Part shown: in pieces, positions 52,851-62,454 of the stretch | Numbering within the stretch: the first letter of the stretch is position 1 | Layout of the letters: the number at the start of each line of letters is the position of its first letter | Assembly (NCBI GenBank): GCA_947313855.1 | Contig: CAMZNS010000026.1 | Location: forward strand, 1 to 64,000 | Source: an uncultured Deferribacteraceae bacterium | GTDB lineage: Bacteria; Chrysiogenota; Deferribacteres; CAMZNJ01 | Reading direction: 5' to 3' | Length of the DNA: 64,000 bases | Notes under the pieces: model-generated | What the model was told of the DNA's origin: nothing | Seen by the model: only the letters and a program-made list of their open reading frames with translations | Database searches by the model: none | Made by a program: the position numbers and the translations under genes

Positions 52851-54224
52851 TTGTGCGTCTACGCGTAATACGGTTTGTGTGGCACGTTCCAGCTGAAAAA
52901 TGCTGAGTATGATGTCGTATTTTGCGTTGTTGAATTCGCGTTGTGAGTTTACGAGGTTTGTGAATGATTGCAGTAGTTGTATTTGTGTGATGACGCCCTC
53001 TTTGTAGCGTCGTGATGCGTCTTGGTATGAGAGGGTTGCTGTTTCCAGTTTTTTTTGTGATGTGGTGTAGAGCCCTTTTCTGATGGAGTATGTTTCCAGG
53101 GATGTTTTGAGTTGTGTTCTCATGGTTTGTATGAGGGCGATGAGTTGGTGTTTGGCTCTGTAGGCGTTTGCCATGGAGGTTTGTTGGTTTGCCACATTTG
53201 CGAACCCTTTGAAGATGTCGAAGTTGATGACGAAAGCGACGCCTTCTTGTTGATCGAGCAGGTCGCCGGGTGAGGCGATGGAGTCGCCTTGTAGTGATTT
53301 GGTGTATGTTAGTCCTGCTGTTGGTAGGAAGTTGCTGATGCTTCTGTAGACGAGGGATGTTTGTGCGTTGGCGGATTTGCTGAGAGCGATGAGTTCGCTA
53401 CGGTTATTGATCATCATCTCTTCTAGTTGGCTGTAGCTGTAGTTGTTGACTCTTGGGATGGGGATGTTGGTGAGAGCGACGTTGTATGGGAGTGTTTGCA
53501 GTACGAGGTTTTCCATGTTGTAGATGGATGAGTTGTAGTTTAGTTGTGCGAGGGAGGTATTTTGTTGTGATGCGAGGTAGTTTACTTCGGAGTTGAGTAG
53601 TTCTGTTTTGGTAATGAGTCCGGATCGGAAGAGGTTTTGTGAGTTGGCGAACTGTTCTTTCGACATTAGCTCGGCTTCGCGTGCAACTTTGAGGTTATCT
53701 TGTGCCCGTAGTGCTGCGATGTAGGTGGTTTGAGCGTTGAAGCGTGCGTCTTCTTTGGCTGCGACAAGTGAGTCGCTGGCGGCTGATGCACCTTGGTAAG
53801 CGGCGTACAGTCCGATGACGTTGCCGAAGCCGTTGAACAGTGACATGGAGACGCTGAGTTGTGTATTGTGATCGCCTTGTGTTTCGATGAGTGCTGCTTG
53901 TGCGGGTGTTTCGGAGTGTAGGAACTGTGTATCGCGGATGCTAACTTGTGGTAGTAGTGGTGATGTTCCGCCGATGAGTTGTCCGATGGCACTTCGGTGA
54001 TCGGCTTCGGCTATTCTCACGTTGGATGCGTTTTCTGTTGCCACTGCGACGAAGTTGTTGAGTGTGATAGTGCTTTGGTTGAGAGTTGGTGTTTCGCCAT
54101 ACGCCATGTTCCCTATGGATATGAGTAGTATGCTGATGGTTATGATTGGGGTTATTGTGAAGAGTGGCAGTATGTGGGGTATTTTTATTGTGCCCGTTGT
54201 TGTCATAATAGTCACCATGTTCAA
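52845..54224 (-). CDS. TolC-family outer membrane efflux protein
   Basis: This 459-residue precursor has an N-terminal signal (LPLFTITPIITISILLISIGNMAYG) and the two-fold OEP repeat: RIAEADHRSAIGQLIGGTSPLLPQVSI, SMSLFNGFG in the first half, and TKSLQGD, VAFVINFDIFKGF, then RRYKEGVITQIQLLQSFTNLVNSQREF in the second. It forms a trimeric outer membrane channel for efflux or type I secretion. No inner-membrane pump or adaptor gene is adjacent; the upstream gene, 33 bp away, is the M29-like protein. Exact start is unclear (54224 or 54206). Confidence 0.88.
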   Translation of the reverse strand: MNMVTIMTTTGTIKIPHILPLFTITPIITISILLISIGNMAYGETPTLNQSTITLNNFVAVATENASNVRIAEADHRSAIGQLIGGTSPLLPQVSIRDTQFLHSETPAQAALIETQGDHNTQLSVSMSLFNGFGNVIGLYAAYQGASAASDSLVAAKEDARFNAQTTYIAALRAQDNLKVAREAELMSKEQFANSQNLFRSGLITKTELLNSEVNYLASQQNTSLAQLNYNSSIYNMENLVLQTLPYNVALTNIPIPRVNNYSYSQLEEMMINNRSELIALSKSANAQTSLVYRSISNFLPTAGLTYTKSLQGDSIASPGDLLDQQEGVAFVINFDIFKGFANVANQQTSMANAYRAKHQLIALIQTMRTQLKTSLETYSIRKGLYTTSQKKLETATLSYQDASRRYKEGVITQIQLLQSFTNLVNSQREFNNAKYDIILSIFQLERATQTVLRVDAQR

Positions 54225-54257
54225 TTTTTTGTAATTATTTGCATCTGCGTATTGTGA

Positions 54258-55430
54258 TTAGTTTACGGTATTCAAAACGATATTAACAGTTTTTTTATTA
54301 TTTTTCGATATTTCGATGGATACGGGTTTGCTTTTGAATGTGTATGATCGTAGTTCGTGTTTGAACGTAATGTTGAGGAATAGGTTGGAGTGGATGTTTA
54401 GGGGATCGTGTCGGGTTTTTTTGTAGTTGAGGTATTCGTATGGTTCTGTTTCCATGATATTTAGTGTGGTGAAGAGTGGTTTTTTGAGGTATTTCATCTC
54501 ATGGGCATCGCGTAAAAAGGGGTCTCGTTTGAATTGTTTGAGAGTGGGGTATTTGTTGACGGCTGTATTTTTGCGTACGGCAATATTGCTGAGCATGTTG
54601 TTGGTGATGTGTAGTGTGAGCAGAACGTCTTCGTGGTTGATGAGTGTTGCTTCCATTGTGCCGTTGAGGTTGATGTGGCTGGGTGTTAGGGTGAGGTATG
54701 GTGCGGGGAGGAGTGCTGTGTGTCCGGGTGTTCGGGCTGTGACGAGGTTGGACTTGTGTGGTGTGCTACGGTAGCAGGTTAGTTTCAGGTTTGTGCCTTC
54801 TGAGTTAGTGATGATTGTTTGTGCGGCGTTGATGATGTTGGAGGTTATGTACTGTATTTTCCGTTCGAACAGATCGAGGTGAGCGGTTTTTGTTTCGGAG
54901 AATCGATTCATGTTGTTGATACTCATTAGTCGTCCCCCTTGGACGGTGGTGAATAGGGTTTGCAACAGGCTAAGTTCGAGGTTGCTACTTCCGAGGTGCA
55001 GTATTATGTCGTAGCGTCGATCGTGTGCACTGGCGGCACGATAGACTAGGCTTTGCAGTCGTGTACCGAGGTGTCCACGTATGATGGTTTGGTATGCGTC
55101 CCTTGGGAGTGTAACTTTGAAGTCGTCACCAAAAACGGTTTCCCAAACGGTTTCCGAGGGTTCGTTGACACGGAAAACGCCATGTGTGTGTGGTGCAGTG
55201 TATTCTAGGAGTTTGACATTTTTAAACTTTGATCTGATGTGTTTGTTGATTAGGCGTGAGTAAGCGGTTGCACGAAGGTTTTTGTTGTTGTCGCGTTCGG
55301 AGATTATCAGTAGTCGTTCGCCAACACTCATTTCCAGGACATAGTTGGTGATGAGGCGAGAAATATACTTAATTCGATTTTTTTTCCAATACATACCTTT
55401 GATACTATAACACGTTACCATCTTTGTCAA
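54258..55430 (-). CDS. divergent M29 aminopeptidase-like protein
   Basis: I do not firmly recognise this 390-residue protein. Its first half (YISRLITNYVLEMSVGERLLIIS, later AQTIITNSEGTNLKLTC and TPGHTALLPAPYLTLTPSHINLNGTMEATLI) follows the order of blocks in M29 (AmpS/PepS) metallo-aminopeptidases: LVxYSxxVKxGExVLI, GTDLxxxL, then PxGEVFxAPxExSxxG. The metal-binding Glu of the last block is His here and the other ligands are not obvious, so activity is doubtful. It precedes tolC in what looks like a two-gene unit and diverges from purA. Start may be 55394 (MYWKKNRI). Confidence 0.5.
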   Translation of the reverse strand: MTKMVTCYSIKGMYWKKNRIKYISRLITNYVLEMSVGERLLIISERDNNKNLRATAYSRLINKHIRSKFKNVKLLEYTAPHTHGVFRVNEPSETVWETVFGDDFKVTLPRDAYQTIIRGHLGTRLQSLVYRAASAHDRRYDIILHLGSSNLELSLLQTLFTTVQGGRLMSINNMNRFSETKTAHLDLFERKIQYITSNIINAAQTIITNSEGTNLKLTCYRSTPHKSNLVTARTPGHTALLPAPYLTLTPSHINLNGTMEATLINHEDVLLTLHITNNMLSNIAVRKNTAVNKYPTLKQFKRDPFLRDAHEMKYLKKPLFTTLNIMETEPYEYLNYKKTRHDPLNIHSNLFLNITFKHELRSYTFKSKPVSIEISKNNKKTVNIVLNTVN

Positions 55431-55455
55431 ACTACCATTATGTGTGCTTGTGTTG

Positions 55456-55484
55456 TTGTAATAGTTTTATAAATGGTGTAGAAT
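55456..55484 (+). promoter_or_regulatory. candidate purA promoter
   Basis: TTGTAA, 17 bp, TAGAAT, about 100 bp before the purA ATG. Confidence 0.5.
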
Positions 55485-55586
55485 GAACCCTTGTGGGAAG
55501 GGGAAGGCTGTCCTGCATAAAATATGGTAATGAACGATTAATTAAACACAATGTAGCGAAACAAAAGTAGGCTGGAGGCAACGGCG

Positions 55587-56903
55587 ATGGATGTTATCTT
55601 AGGAACTCAATGGGGCGACGAAGGGAAAGGGAAGGTGGTGGACTATGTTGCCTCAACATACGACGTAGTCGTAAGGGTGCAGGGGGGACACAACGCAGGA
55701 CACACCATTCACATCGGAAACAAAAAACATGTACTACATATCCTGCCCTCAGGAGTTGTCTCCGAAAACACCGTCAACATTATCGGCAACGGAACCGTTG
55801 TCTCGGTGCCCTCGTTCATAAGCGAAATGGCTCTGCTACACAACGATGGCATAAATACGCAAGGACGCCTATTCGTCTCATCAAGGGCACACCTCGTAAT
55901 GTCCTACCACAGCGTGCTGGACAACATGAACGAATTCCTCAAAGGTGACGCCAAAATCGGCACAACAGGCAAAGGGATTGGACCCGCTTATGCAGACAAA
56001 ATCGCACGCGAAGGGATTCGTGTTGACGACCTACTCAACATCGAAGTCCTCGAACACAAACTCAAACGGCGTGTACAAGCTGTTAACCAGCAAGTAGAGT
56101 CGTTCCTGCGAAACAACGATACCTCACAAATGGACAACCCACCGAAACCCATCGACTACAGCGAAGTGCTGAACGAAGCCTTGGGGTATGGTGAAGTGTT
56201 GTCGCCATACATTGCTGACACTGAGTACATGGTCAACGAAAGTGTGTCACAAGGGGAAAGCATACTGGTGGAGGGGGCACAGGGTGCGTTGCTGGATATC
56301 GATTTCGGCACATACCCGTTCGTAACGTCATCGTCATGTATGATTGGCGGAGTGTTTTCAGGGAGTGGAGTGTCGCCATTCCACCTCACGAATGTTATCG
56401 GAATCACAAAAGCCTACACCACACGCGTAGGCGAAGGTCCACATCCAACCGAAATCAAAGATGCCGAGCTCTCTGCTTACCTAACAGAGGTGGGGAACGA
56501 GTATGGTGCAACAACGGGAAGACGACGTAGGGTTGGGTGGTTGGATATTGTCGCACTCAAATACACTTACATGATCAACGGCATTACCCACATAGCACTA
56601 ACAAAAATAGACGTGTTAAACGATCTTGATACGGTAAAAATATGTGTTGAGTACAAGCTCAAAGATGGGACAATTGTGAGCAAATTGCCATCACATAAAG
56701 ATCAGCTCGAAGGTGCAGAGCCCATATACAAAGAGTTTCCTGGGTGGAAGACCGATATCACGAATGCAACATCGTTTGACGACTTTCCACAAGAGCTCAA
56801 GAACTACCTCAACTTTATCAGTAGTGAATTGGGTGTGCCATACTTTATGCTGTCGATCGGTGCTGATCGCAGTCAGAGCATACTCATGGAGGAGTTACGC
56901 TAA
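55587..56903 (+). CDS. purA: adenylosuccinate synthetase
   Basis: This enzyme links IMP and aspartate using GTP, the first step to AMP. The 438-residue product has VILGTQWGDEGKGKVVDYV (GTP P-loop and catalytic Asp), VRVQGGHNAGHTI, GTTGKGIGPAYADK, EGAQGALLDIDFGTYPFVTSSS and TTGRRRRVGWLDIVALKY. GGAGGCAACGGCG precedes the ATG. Its stop overlaps the convergent ftsK stop by 4 bp, leaving no room for a terminator between them. Confidence 0.97.
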   Translation: MDVILGTQWGDEGKGKVVDYVASTYDVVVRVQGGHNAGHTIHIGNKKHVLHILPSGVVSENTVNIIGNGTVVSVPSFISEMALLHNDGINTQGRLFVSSRAHLVMSYHSVLDNMNEFLKGDAKIGTTGKGIGPAYADKIAREGIRVDDLLNIEVLEHKLKRRVQAVNQQVESFLRNNDTSQMDNPPKPIDYSEVLNEALGYGEVLSPYIADTEYMVNESVSQGESILVEGAQGALLDIDFGTYPFVTSSSCMIGGVFSGSGVSPFHLTNVIGITKAYTTRVGEGPHPTEIKDAELSAYLTEVGNEYGATTGRRRRVGWLDIVALKYTYMINGITHIALTKIDVLNDLDTVKICVEYKLKDGTIVSKLPSHKDQLEGAEPIYKEFPGWKTDITNATSFDDFPQELKNYLNFISSELGVPYFMLSIGADRSQSILMEELR

Positions 56904-59752
56904 TCGTCCGACTTGCGTAACACCTCTCGGGGCTTCGATGACCCATCGGAAGGGGCAACAATACCCTTCTGCTCCATAATCTCAACAATACGAGCAGCAC
57001 GATTGTAACCGATGCGTAGGTGGCGTTGAACCATGGATATGCTGGCAAAACCCTTTTGTGTTACAATATCCACGGCATCGTAGTACTTCTCATCAAGCTC
57101 GTCATCGTCAACATCGCCAAGGGTGGTTGTGTCTTGCTGGATGAGTGCCATGTCGTATTCAGGCTCACCAAGGGTACGAAGGTGGTCGGCTATGTTGTTG
57201 ACCTCGTCTTCGCTGATGAATGAGCCGTGCAACCTAATGGGTTCGCGTCCTGACATGATGAAGAGTGAGTCGCCGTTCCCTAGGAGTTGCTCCGCACCCT
57301 GCCTGTCGATAACAGTACGCGAATCAACCTTGGATGAGACCTTGAAACCGAGACGTGAGGGCATATTTGCCTTGATTATCCCCGTGATAACGTCAACAGA
57401 GGGGCGTTGGGTGGCGAGGATGAGGTGGATGCCGACGGCACGAGCCATTTGTGCCAAGCGGATGACGGATTGCTCAACCTCTTTGCCTGCAACCATCATG
57501 AGATCGGCGAATTCGTCAACAATAACAACAAGGTAGCTGAGTTTGTCGAGCCCGCTGTTTTCCGCTTTGGCGTTGTAGCTGGTGATGCTTTTGGCACGGC
57601 TATCCTTGAGGAGGGCGTAGCGTTGCTCCATCTCTTTCACAACATTGCGAAGCACTTTGGCAGCAATTTTTGTGTCGGTAACAACAGGTGCAGCAAGGTG
57701 TGGAATATCGTCGTAAATACTCAGCTCCACCATTTTAGGATCGATCATGATAAATTTAACGTAATCGGGGGAGTGGTTGTACACTAGTGAGCAGATAATG
57801 GTGTTGATGGCAACGGATTTACCCGAACCGGTTGTGCCCGCAATGAGTACATGGGGCATTTTGGCGAGGTCGGCAAAGTATGGTTTCCCGTTAACATCTT
57901 GACCGATGGCGATGTTTAGGTCGGCATCGGAACCCTTAAACATGGGATCGTCAACAAGCTGCTTGAACACAACCATCTCGCGATCGCGACGGGGTATCTC
58001 AAAACCAACAACACCCTTGCCAGGGATGGGTGCAATAACGCGAACGCTAGCAACAGACATGGCTAGGGCGATGTCGTCGCTCAATGCGGTGATGCGACTA
58101 ACTTTAACGCCCGGTGCAGGCTCAAACTCGTAGGTAATAACAACAGGACCGGAACTAATATGGGTGATACGTCCGCCGATGCCGAATTCGTTGAGGCGTT
58201 TGTTGAGCACGTCTGCCTCTGCCCATAGGGAGGCGTCGTCGTCGCTTGTGTTTTTCTTGGTGTACCCTTGCAGGAAGGAGTATGGGAGGTTGTAGTCCTC
58301 CTTGTCTGCGTCAAATATGGTGGGTGACACAGCCACGGGTGACACAGCCACGGGTGACACGTTCATGTTCATCTTCACGTCGGGCACCTTGGCGAGATCT
58401 TGGTTGGGTATTCGTGGCATAGCACCCTCAATGTTAAGGGTTGGAGGTGTTTCCGCAGTTGGCGTATCTGTTACTGTAGCAGTTGGCGTAGTTGTTGGCG
58501 GTGATGATTTTGCGTGTTGCGGTGTAGGGGCGGTGCCTATCTCTTGGATATGGCGTCGTTGGCTGATTAGTCCGCCCATGAGTGTGTTGGCGTTCCCCAC
58601 GCTGGCGTTCCCCACGTTGGCGTGTTCCACGTTGGCGTGTTCCACGCTGGCGTTCCCCACGCTGGCATGTTCCACGCTGGCATGTTCCACGCTGGTATGT
58701 TCCATGCTGGCGTGCCCTGTGGGCGTGCTGGGGGGCTGGTTAAGTGTTTGGAAGTGGAAGGAGTACGGATCGTCACTCTGTGTCTGAGGTTGTTGCGTGT
58801 TCGCCCCTGTGTTCGCCCCTGTTGGGAGTGTATTCGAGCTCGATATTGTTGGGTATGCGAGGTTTGCGGCAAGTGTTTCGGCATATTTGTATGATGCTGT
58901 TTGCGAAGTGTTGCTGATGTAGTCCATCTGTTGCTCTGTTTGAGCAACGTTTGATCGTCCGTCCCCTTGTCTGCCGTGGGTATTTTTGTTGCCACTGAGG
59001 TCGATCATATTTTTCGATCTGTTCGTCCATTTGTTGTTGATGGTTCGTGCTAGCCAAGCGATTGGCATTGCGGGTGCGATTACGATTAGCTGTATTTTTT
59101 GTGTTAGAGTTGATTGTTTACGATCGCCCCCTTTTAGTGCGAATGCTTCTTGGATGAAGTTGTTGACGTGTTCGAGTTTGCTGAATGGGTTGGCGGGGTT
59201 TTTGAGGTTATGAGCGATATTTTGGAACGATGATGATAAATATAGTATGGCTAGGAACGGCAGTAGGAATAGAACCATGATTATGCCGCCGACGCCACCT
59301 ACAAAGCTGGACAAGATTACTTTGGACACGGCTCCGAGAATGCCAAATGCGAGGTATGATTCGAGGAAGGTGGTTGTTCCCCATACGAATCCGAGGGTAA
59401 ACGACACTATGAGAACTAGTGCAAACGATGTTACGATGTTGAACAAGAGGTAGTAGGCTGAGGGTGTGTAGGTATTTTTGTGTTGTTTCCATATGATTAT
59501 GAGGGGGCGTGCCATTATGATGGGGATGAAGAACGCACCGATACCCATGAGCACTAAAAACATGTCGGCAACGTAGGCACCGAGTGCACCGAAAATATTG
59601 TCCACACTGGAGCTGTACCGGCTCACTTCGATGGTGGAAAAACTCCTATCAGAGCTACTAAAGCTAATGATAGAGAGGGATACCAAAACATAAAAAAAAG
59701 AATACAGTGCAGAAGTAATATGCAAAAGACCCTTAGGTATTGCTACACCCAT
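56900..59752 (-). CDS. ftsK: DNA translocase FtsK
   Basis: This division-linked DNA pump clears the septum and positions dif sites. From the chosen start 59752 (MGVAIPKG, AGGGG upstream) the product has 950 residues: four N-terminal membrane helices, a linker, the motor with AGTTGSGKSVAINTI (Walker A) and LVVIVDEFADLMM (Walker B), and the gamma winged helix (GFASISMVQRHLRIGYNRAARIV). The linker carries EHASV/GNASV repeats at about residues 350-388 (58590-58704, 15-bp units). A valine-serine-proline repeat (VSPVAVSPVAVSP) follows. Its start lies within the end of the upstream membrane protein gene. Confidence 0.95.
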   Translation of the reverse strand: MGVAIPKGLLHITSALYSFFYVLVSLSIISFSSSDRSFSTIEVSRYSSSVDNIFGALGAYVADMFLVLMGIGAFFIPIIMARPLIIIWKQHKNTYTPSAYYLLFNIVTSFALVLIVSFTLGFVWGTTTFLESYLAFGILGAVSKVILSSFVGGVGGIIMVLFLLPFLAILYLSSSFQNIAHNLKNPANPFSKLEHVNNFIQEAFALKGGDRKQSTLTQKIQLIVIAPAMPIAWLARTINNKWTNRSKNMIDLSGNKNTHGRQGDGRSNVAQTEQQMDYISNTSQTASYKYAETLAANLAYPTISSSNTLPTGANTGANTQQPQTQSDDPYSFHFQTLNQPPSTPTGHASMEHTSVEHASVEHASVGNASVEHANVEHANVGNASVGNANTLMGGLISQRRHIQEIGTAPTPQHAKSSPPTTTPTATVTDTPTAETPPTLNIEGAMPRIPNQDLAKVPDVKMNMNVSPVAVSPVAVSPTIFDADKEDYNLPYSFLQGYTKKNTSDDDASLWAEADVLNKRLNEFGIGGRITHISSGPVVITYEFEPAPGVKVSRITALSDDIALAMSVASVRVIAPIPGKGVVGFEIPRRDREMVVFKQLVDDPMFKGSDADLNIAIGQDVNGKPYFADLAKMPHVLIAGTTGSGKSVAINTIICSLVYNHSPDYVKFIMIDPKMVELSIYDDIPHLAAPVVTDTKIAAKVLRNVVKEMEQRYALLKDSRAKSITSYNAKAENSGLDKLSYLVVIVDEFADLMMVAGKEVEQSVIRLAQMARAVGIHLILATQRPSVDVITGIIKANMPSRLGFKVSSKVDSRTVIDRQGAEQLLGNGDSLFIMSGREPIRLHGSFISEDEVNNIADHLRTLGEPEYDMALIQQDTTTLGDVDDDELDEKYYDAVDIVTQKGFASISMVQRHLRIGYNRAARIVEIMEQKGIVAPSDGSSKPREVLRKSDD
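58590..58704. repeat. 15-bp tandem repeat in the FtsK linker
   Basis: About eight copies of GTTCCCCACG/GTTCCACG(C/T)TGGC-type 15-bp units code EHASV, EHANV and GNASV on the minus strand. Confidence 0.9.
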
Positions 59753-60582
59753 AAAAGATACCCTACCCCTAAATAAAAACACAGCAAGCTAAGAATAATT
59801 ATGTTGCGAGATGACATCATAAAGCGAAGTAGGCTTGCCAAAAGCAACGCAATAAACATAGTAGATACAACCTGAACTAGGGAAAAACCGAGGATGCCAT
59901 GACTCAAAAATATTATACCATAAAGAATGTAAAAGGTGTAGTAAGCAATTACACTTAAAATAGCGTAGTAAAATGATTCCCTAAGGGGGAGACGCAAAAT
60001 ATGGAAAAAGAGAACAAGTGTCCATATAAAAGGGGTGGTGCCCCACAAGTGGGAAAGCACAACAATGGCAACAATAGAGATAGAGGCAGGAAACAACCAA
60101 CTCGAACTGAGGCTACTGCTAGATGAGGAAATACCCGAATGCAAACTGTAAAGCATCAAAGATACAAGCACAGAAAAATAACCCACATAATAGAGACTAA
60201 TATACAACCACAACATCGCCTCAGGGGCAACAAAACCTAAAACTGACGAACCGAAACCAACACCGAGGAAGAGCGTACCCACTAATGTTATGTAGTGACG
60301 ACGCTCCTGATAGGCAGCAAGCTGCTTGTGGCGGTAGCGTAGGATAAACAGATCGATACCGTTGCGAAGGGGGGACGCAAGGGATAGGAGCAACCCCAAC
60401 ATAATCATGATGAAGAGTAGGGATGTCTGGTAATACGTGGTGTCGCCAACAACTAATGTACCGCTAAAGCTGTCTAAATTAACGATACCTGTGGCGTGGG
60501 CATTGCTACGCAATAAGTCCAAAAAGTAAGGGTTAAAAATTATTGTTAAAGCAGTGCCAAGTATGGACTCAATAAGTAACAT
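59743..60582 (-). CDS. polytopic membrane protein, unknown
   Basis: Not recognised. The 279-residue chain has about eight membrane helices and almost no soluble part; a Ser-rich stretch (SSSSSLSSS) lies in the middle loop, and an Arg-rich cytoplasmic loop (FILRYRHKQLAAYQERRHY) after the second helix. It lies 49 bp behind RNase J and overlaps the start of ftsK by 10 bp, so it is translationally coupled to ftsK. The plus strand is A/C-rich here, so its own codons end in G/T, unlike its operon neighbours. Confidence 0.75.
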   Translation of the reverse strand: MLLIESILGTALTIIFNPYFLDLLRSNAHATGIVNLDSFSGTLVVGDTTYYQTSLLFIMIMLGLLLSLASPLRNGIDLFILRYRHKQLAAYQERRHYITLVGTLFLGVGFGSSVLGFVAPEAMLWLYISLYYVGYFSVLVSLMLYSLHSGISSSSSSLSSSWLFPASISIVAIVVLSHLWGTTPFIWTLVLFFHILRLPLRESFYYAILSVIAYYTFYILYGIIFLSHGILGFSLVQVVSTMFIALLLASLLRFMMSSRNIIILSLLCFYLGVGYLLWV

Positions 60583-60631
60583 GACTTCCTTCTCCTTAGG
60601 TTATCATCCCCAAAGAAGCTCCTAATGGCGG

Positions 60632-62260
60632 TTATAGTTTCTGTATGGATATTTCCACTAGAGGTCGGCGTGGAATATGCGGATTCGGTGCCTGTTTCAC
60701 ATTCTTAACGAAATCCTTATTCCGCATGATGGTGCCGTCGGTGGGAGCATGCTCTTCGAGGATTGCCATTACCGAGTCGATAATTTTACTTTTGTCGGTC
60801 ATAAATATGGGGAACCCAACGGGAACAACGTCCACGGTGTACTGATTTTTCCGCATACGTTTACGCATGGTGATGCTGATGAAAAGTACGCCAGCACTAC
60901 TGATTAGGCGACGCTCCTCCAGATCTTTATCGTAAAGGGTGAGTCGTTGGTGTGCGTCGACGTAAACGTTTTTCCAAGGCACTTTATTGATGCCGACGAA
61001 GTTGTTTGATTTGTCCCATTCCCCTTGGGAGGCACAGGGCAGGATGATGCAGTTTTTTTCACTTACGTAACCGCCGTTGGTTGCGAGGGATTTGTGCATA
61101 TTTAGGTGTCGGTAGTCGCCGTGAATGGGTAGGAAGTATTTGGGTCGTGTCATGGCGAGTAGTAGTTTGAGTTCCTCTTTGGCTGCGTGTCCTGAGACGT
61201 GGATGTTGTTATTTTTGTCCACAACAGCTGAGGCACCGACGTAGTAGATTTGGTTGATAACGTCGTTGATCCCCCCTTCGTTGCCGGGGATAACCCTTGA
61301 GCTGAACATGACGAGGTCGTTTTTGCGAATTTTGAGCCCTTTGCGTCCTTTGAAGGTTACGGCGTAGAGGGAGGCATTTTGTTCCCCTTGGCACCCAGTG
61401 ACGAGGAAGCAGACTTTGTTGTCGGGCATGGAGAGGGCTTTTTGTGGTGTAACGAGCAGTGATTTTTTGAGTGCGGGGTACCCCATTTTGCTGACGATAT
61501 CGATATTTTTCAGCATGGAACGTCCCATGATGCAGAGTTTACGTCCTGTTTCTTCGCATATTTGTGCGATCATGTAGAGTCGTGAGATATTTGATGCGAA
61601 TGTGGTGACAAAGACGCGTCCGCTGTGTCCGGCAACAATGTCACGCATGTTGTCGTAGATGGATGATTCCGATTTGCTGAATCCGTCGACGAGGGCGTTG
61701 GTTGAGTCGGAGAGTAGGCATGTGAGTCCGCTTTTGCCTATTTGGGAGATACGTTTGAAGTCCATTTGCACGTGATCGTTGGGGTTGTTGTCGATTTTGA
61801 AGTCGGAGGAGTGCAACGCGGAGAATTTGCCTGTTTTGAGGTATATGGCGTAGGTATCGAGTATGGAGTGGTTGACGGGGATAAATTCGAGGGCGAAGTC
61901 GCCGATTTTGATACGTTTGAATTCGTTATACTCTTTGAAGGTCGGTTTTTTGCTGAGTTTTTTGGAGATAAACTGAATGGCAAGTGGTGGTGCGTACACG
62001 GGTATGTTTTTGATATCCAGCACGTAGCGAATGGCACCGATATGGTCTTCGTGTGCGTGTGTGATAACGATGGCTTCCAGCTTCTTTTTGATGGATTTGA
62101 GGTATGTGAAGTCGGGTATGGCACCGTCAACGCCTATTCCGCGACCGTCGAAGAATTTGATTCCAGCGTCCACTAGTATGGCAGTTGTTTTGGTTTCGTA
62201 GAGGTATGCGTTCATGCCGATGGATCCGACACCACCGAGAACTGTTATTTTACAAGACAT
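60632..62260 (-). CDS. rnj: ribonuclease J
   Basis: This metallo-beta-lactamase/beta-CASP nuclease matures and degrades RNA. The start at 62260 (MSCKITVLGG) has GGAAGGAAC directly upstream; the open frame runs 40 codons further without similarity. Landmarks in the 542-residue product: LGGVGSIGMNAYLYE, ITHAHEDHIGAI (zinc site), the beta-CASP block with VFVTTFASNISRL and LVTGCQGEQNASLYAVTF, HVSGHAAKEELKLLLAMTRPKYFLPIHGDYRHL, and a C-terminal domain. The family is widespread outside gammaproteobacteria and helps place this organism. Confidence 0.93.
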   Translation of the reverse strand: MSCKITVLGGVGSIGMNAYLYETKTTAILVDAGIKFFDGRGIGVDGAIPDFTYLKSIKKKLEAIVITHAHEDHIGAIRYVLDIKNIPVYAPPLAIQFISKKLSKKPTFKEYNEFKRIKIGDFALEFIPVNHSILDTYAIYLKTGKFSALHSSDFKIDNNPNDHVQMDFKRISQIGKSGLTCLLSDSTNALVDGFSKSESSIYDNMRDIVAGHSGRVFVTTFASNISRLYMIAQICEETGRKLCIMGRSMLKNIDIVSKMGYPALKKSLLVTPQKALSMPDNKVCFLVTGCQGEQNASLYAVTFKGRKGLKIRKNDLVMFSSRVIPGNEGGINDVINQIYYVGASAVVDKNNNIHVSGHAAKEELKLLLAMTRPKYFLPIHGDYRHLNMHKSLATNGGYVSEKNCIILPCASQGEWDKSNNFVGINKVPWKNVYVDAHQRLTLYDKDLEERRLISSAGVLFISITMRKRMRKNQYTVDVVPVGFPIFMTDKSKIIDSVMAILEEHAPTDGTIMRNKDFVKNVKQAPNPHIPRRPLVEISIQKL

Positions 62261-62454
62261 GTTCCTTCCATTTTTGCTCACCGCAGTTTTGTGGGGGGCT
62301 TGGGCTCTGCAGTAGTGTGGACAACGGTTGCCGATTGTGGATTGTGGATTGCGAGTTGGCATTGTTATTGTCATTGTCATTGTGCTGTCATGAGCGTGCC
62401 CTCAGTTGGTTTTACAACCATACTGGGTAGCGTTATATTTTTTCTTATAATGTC

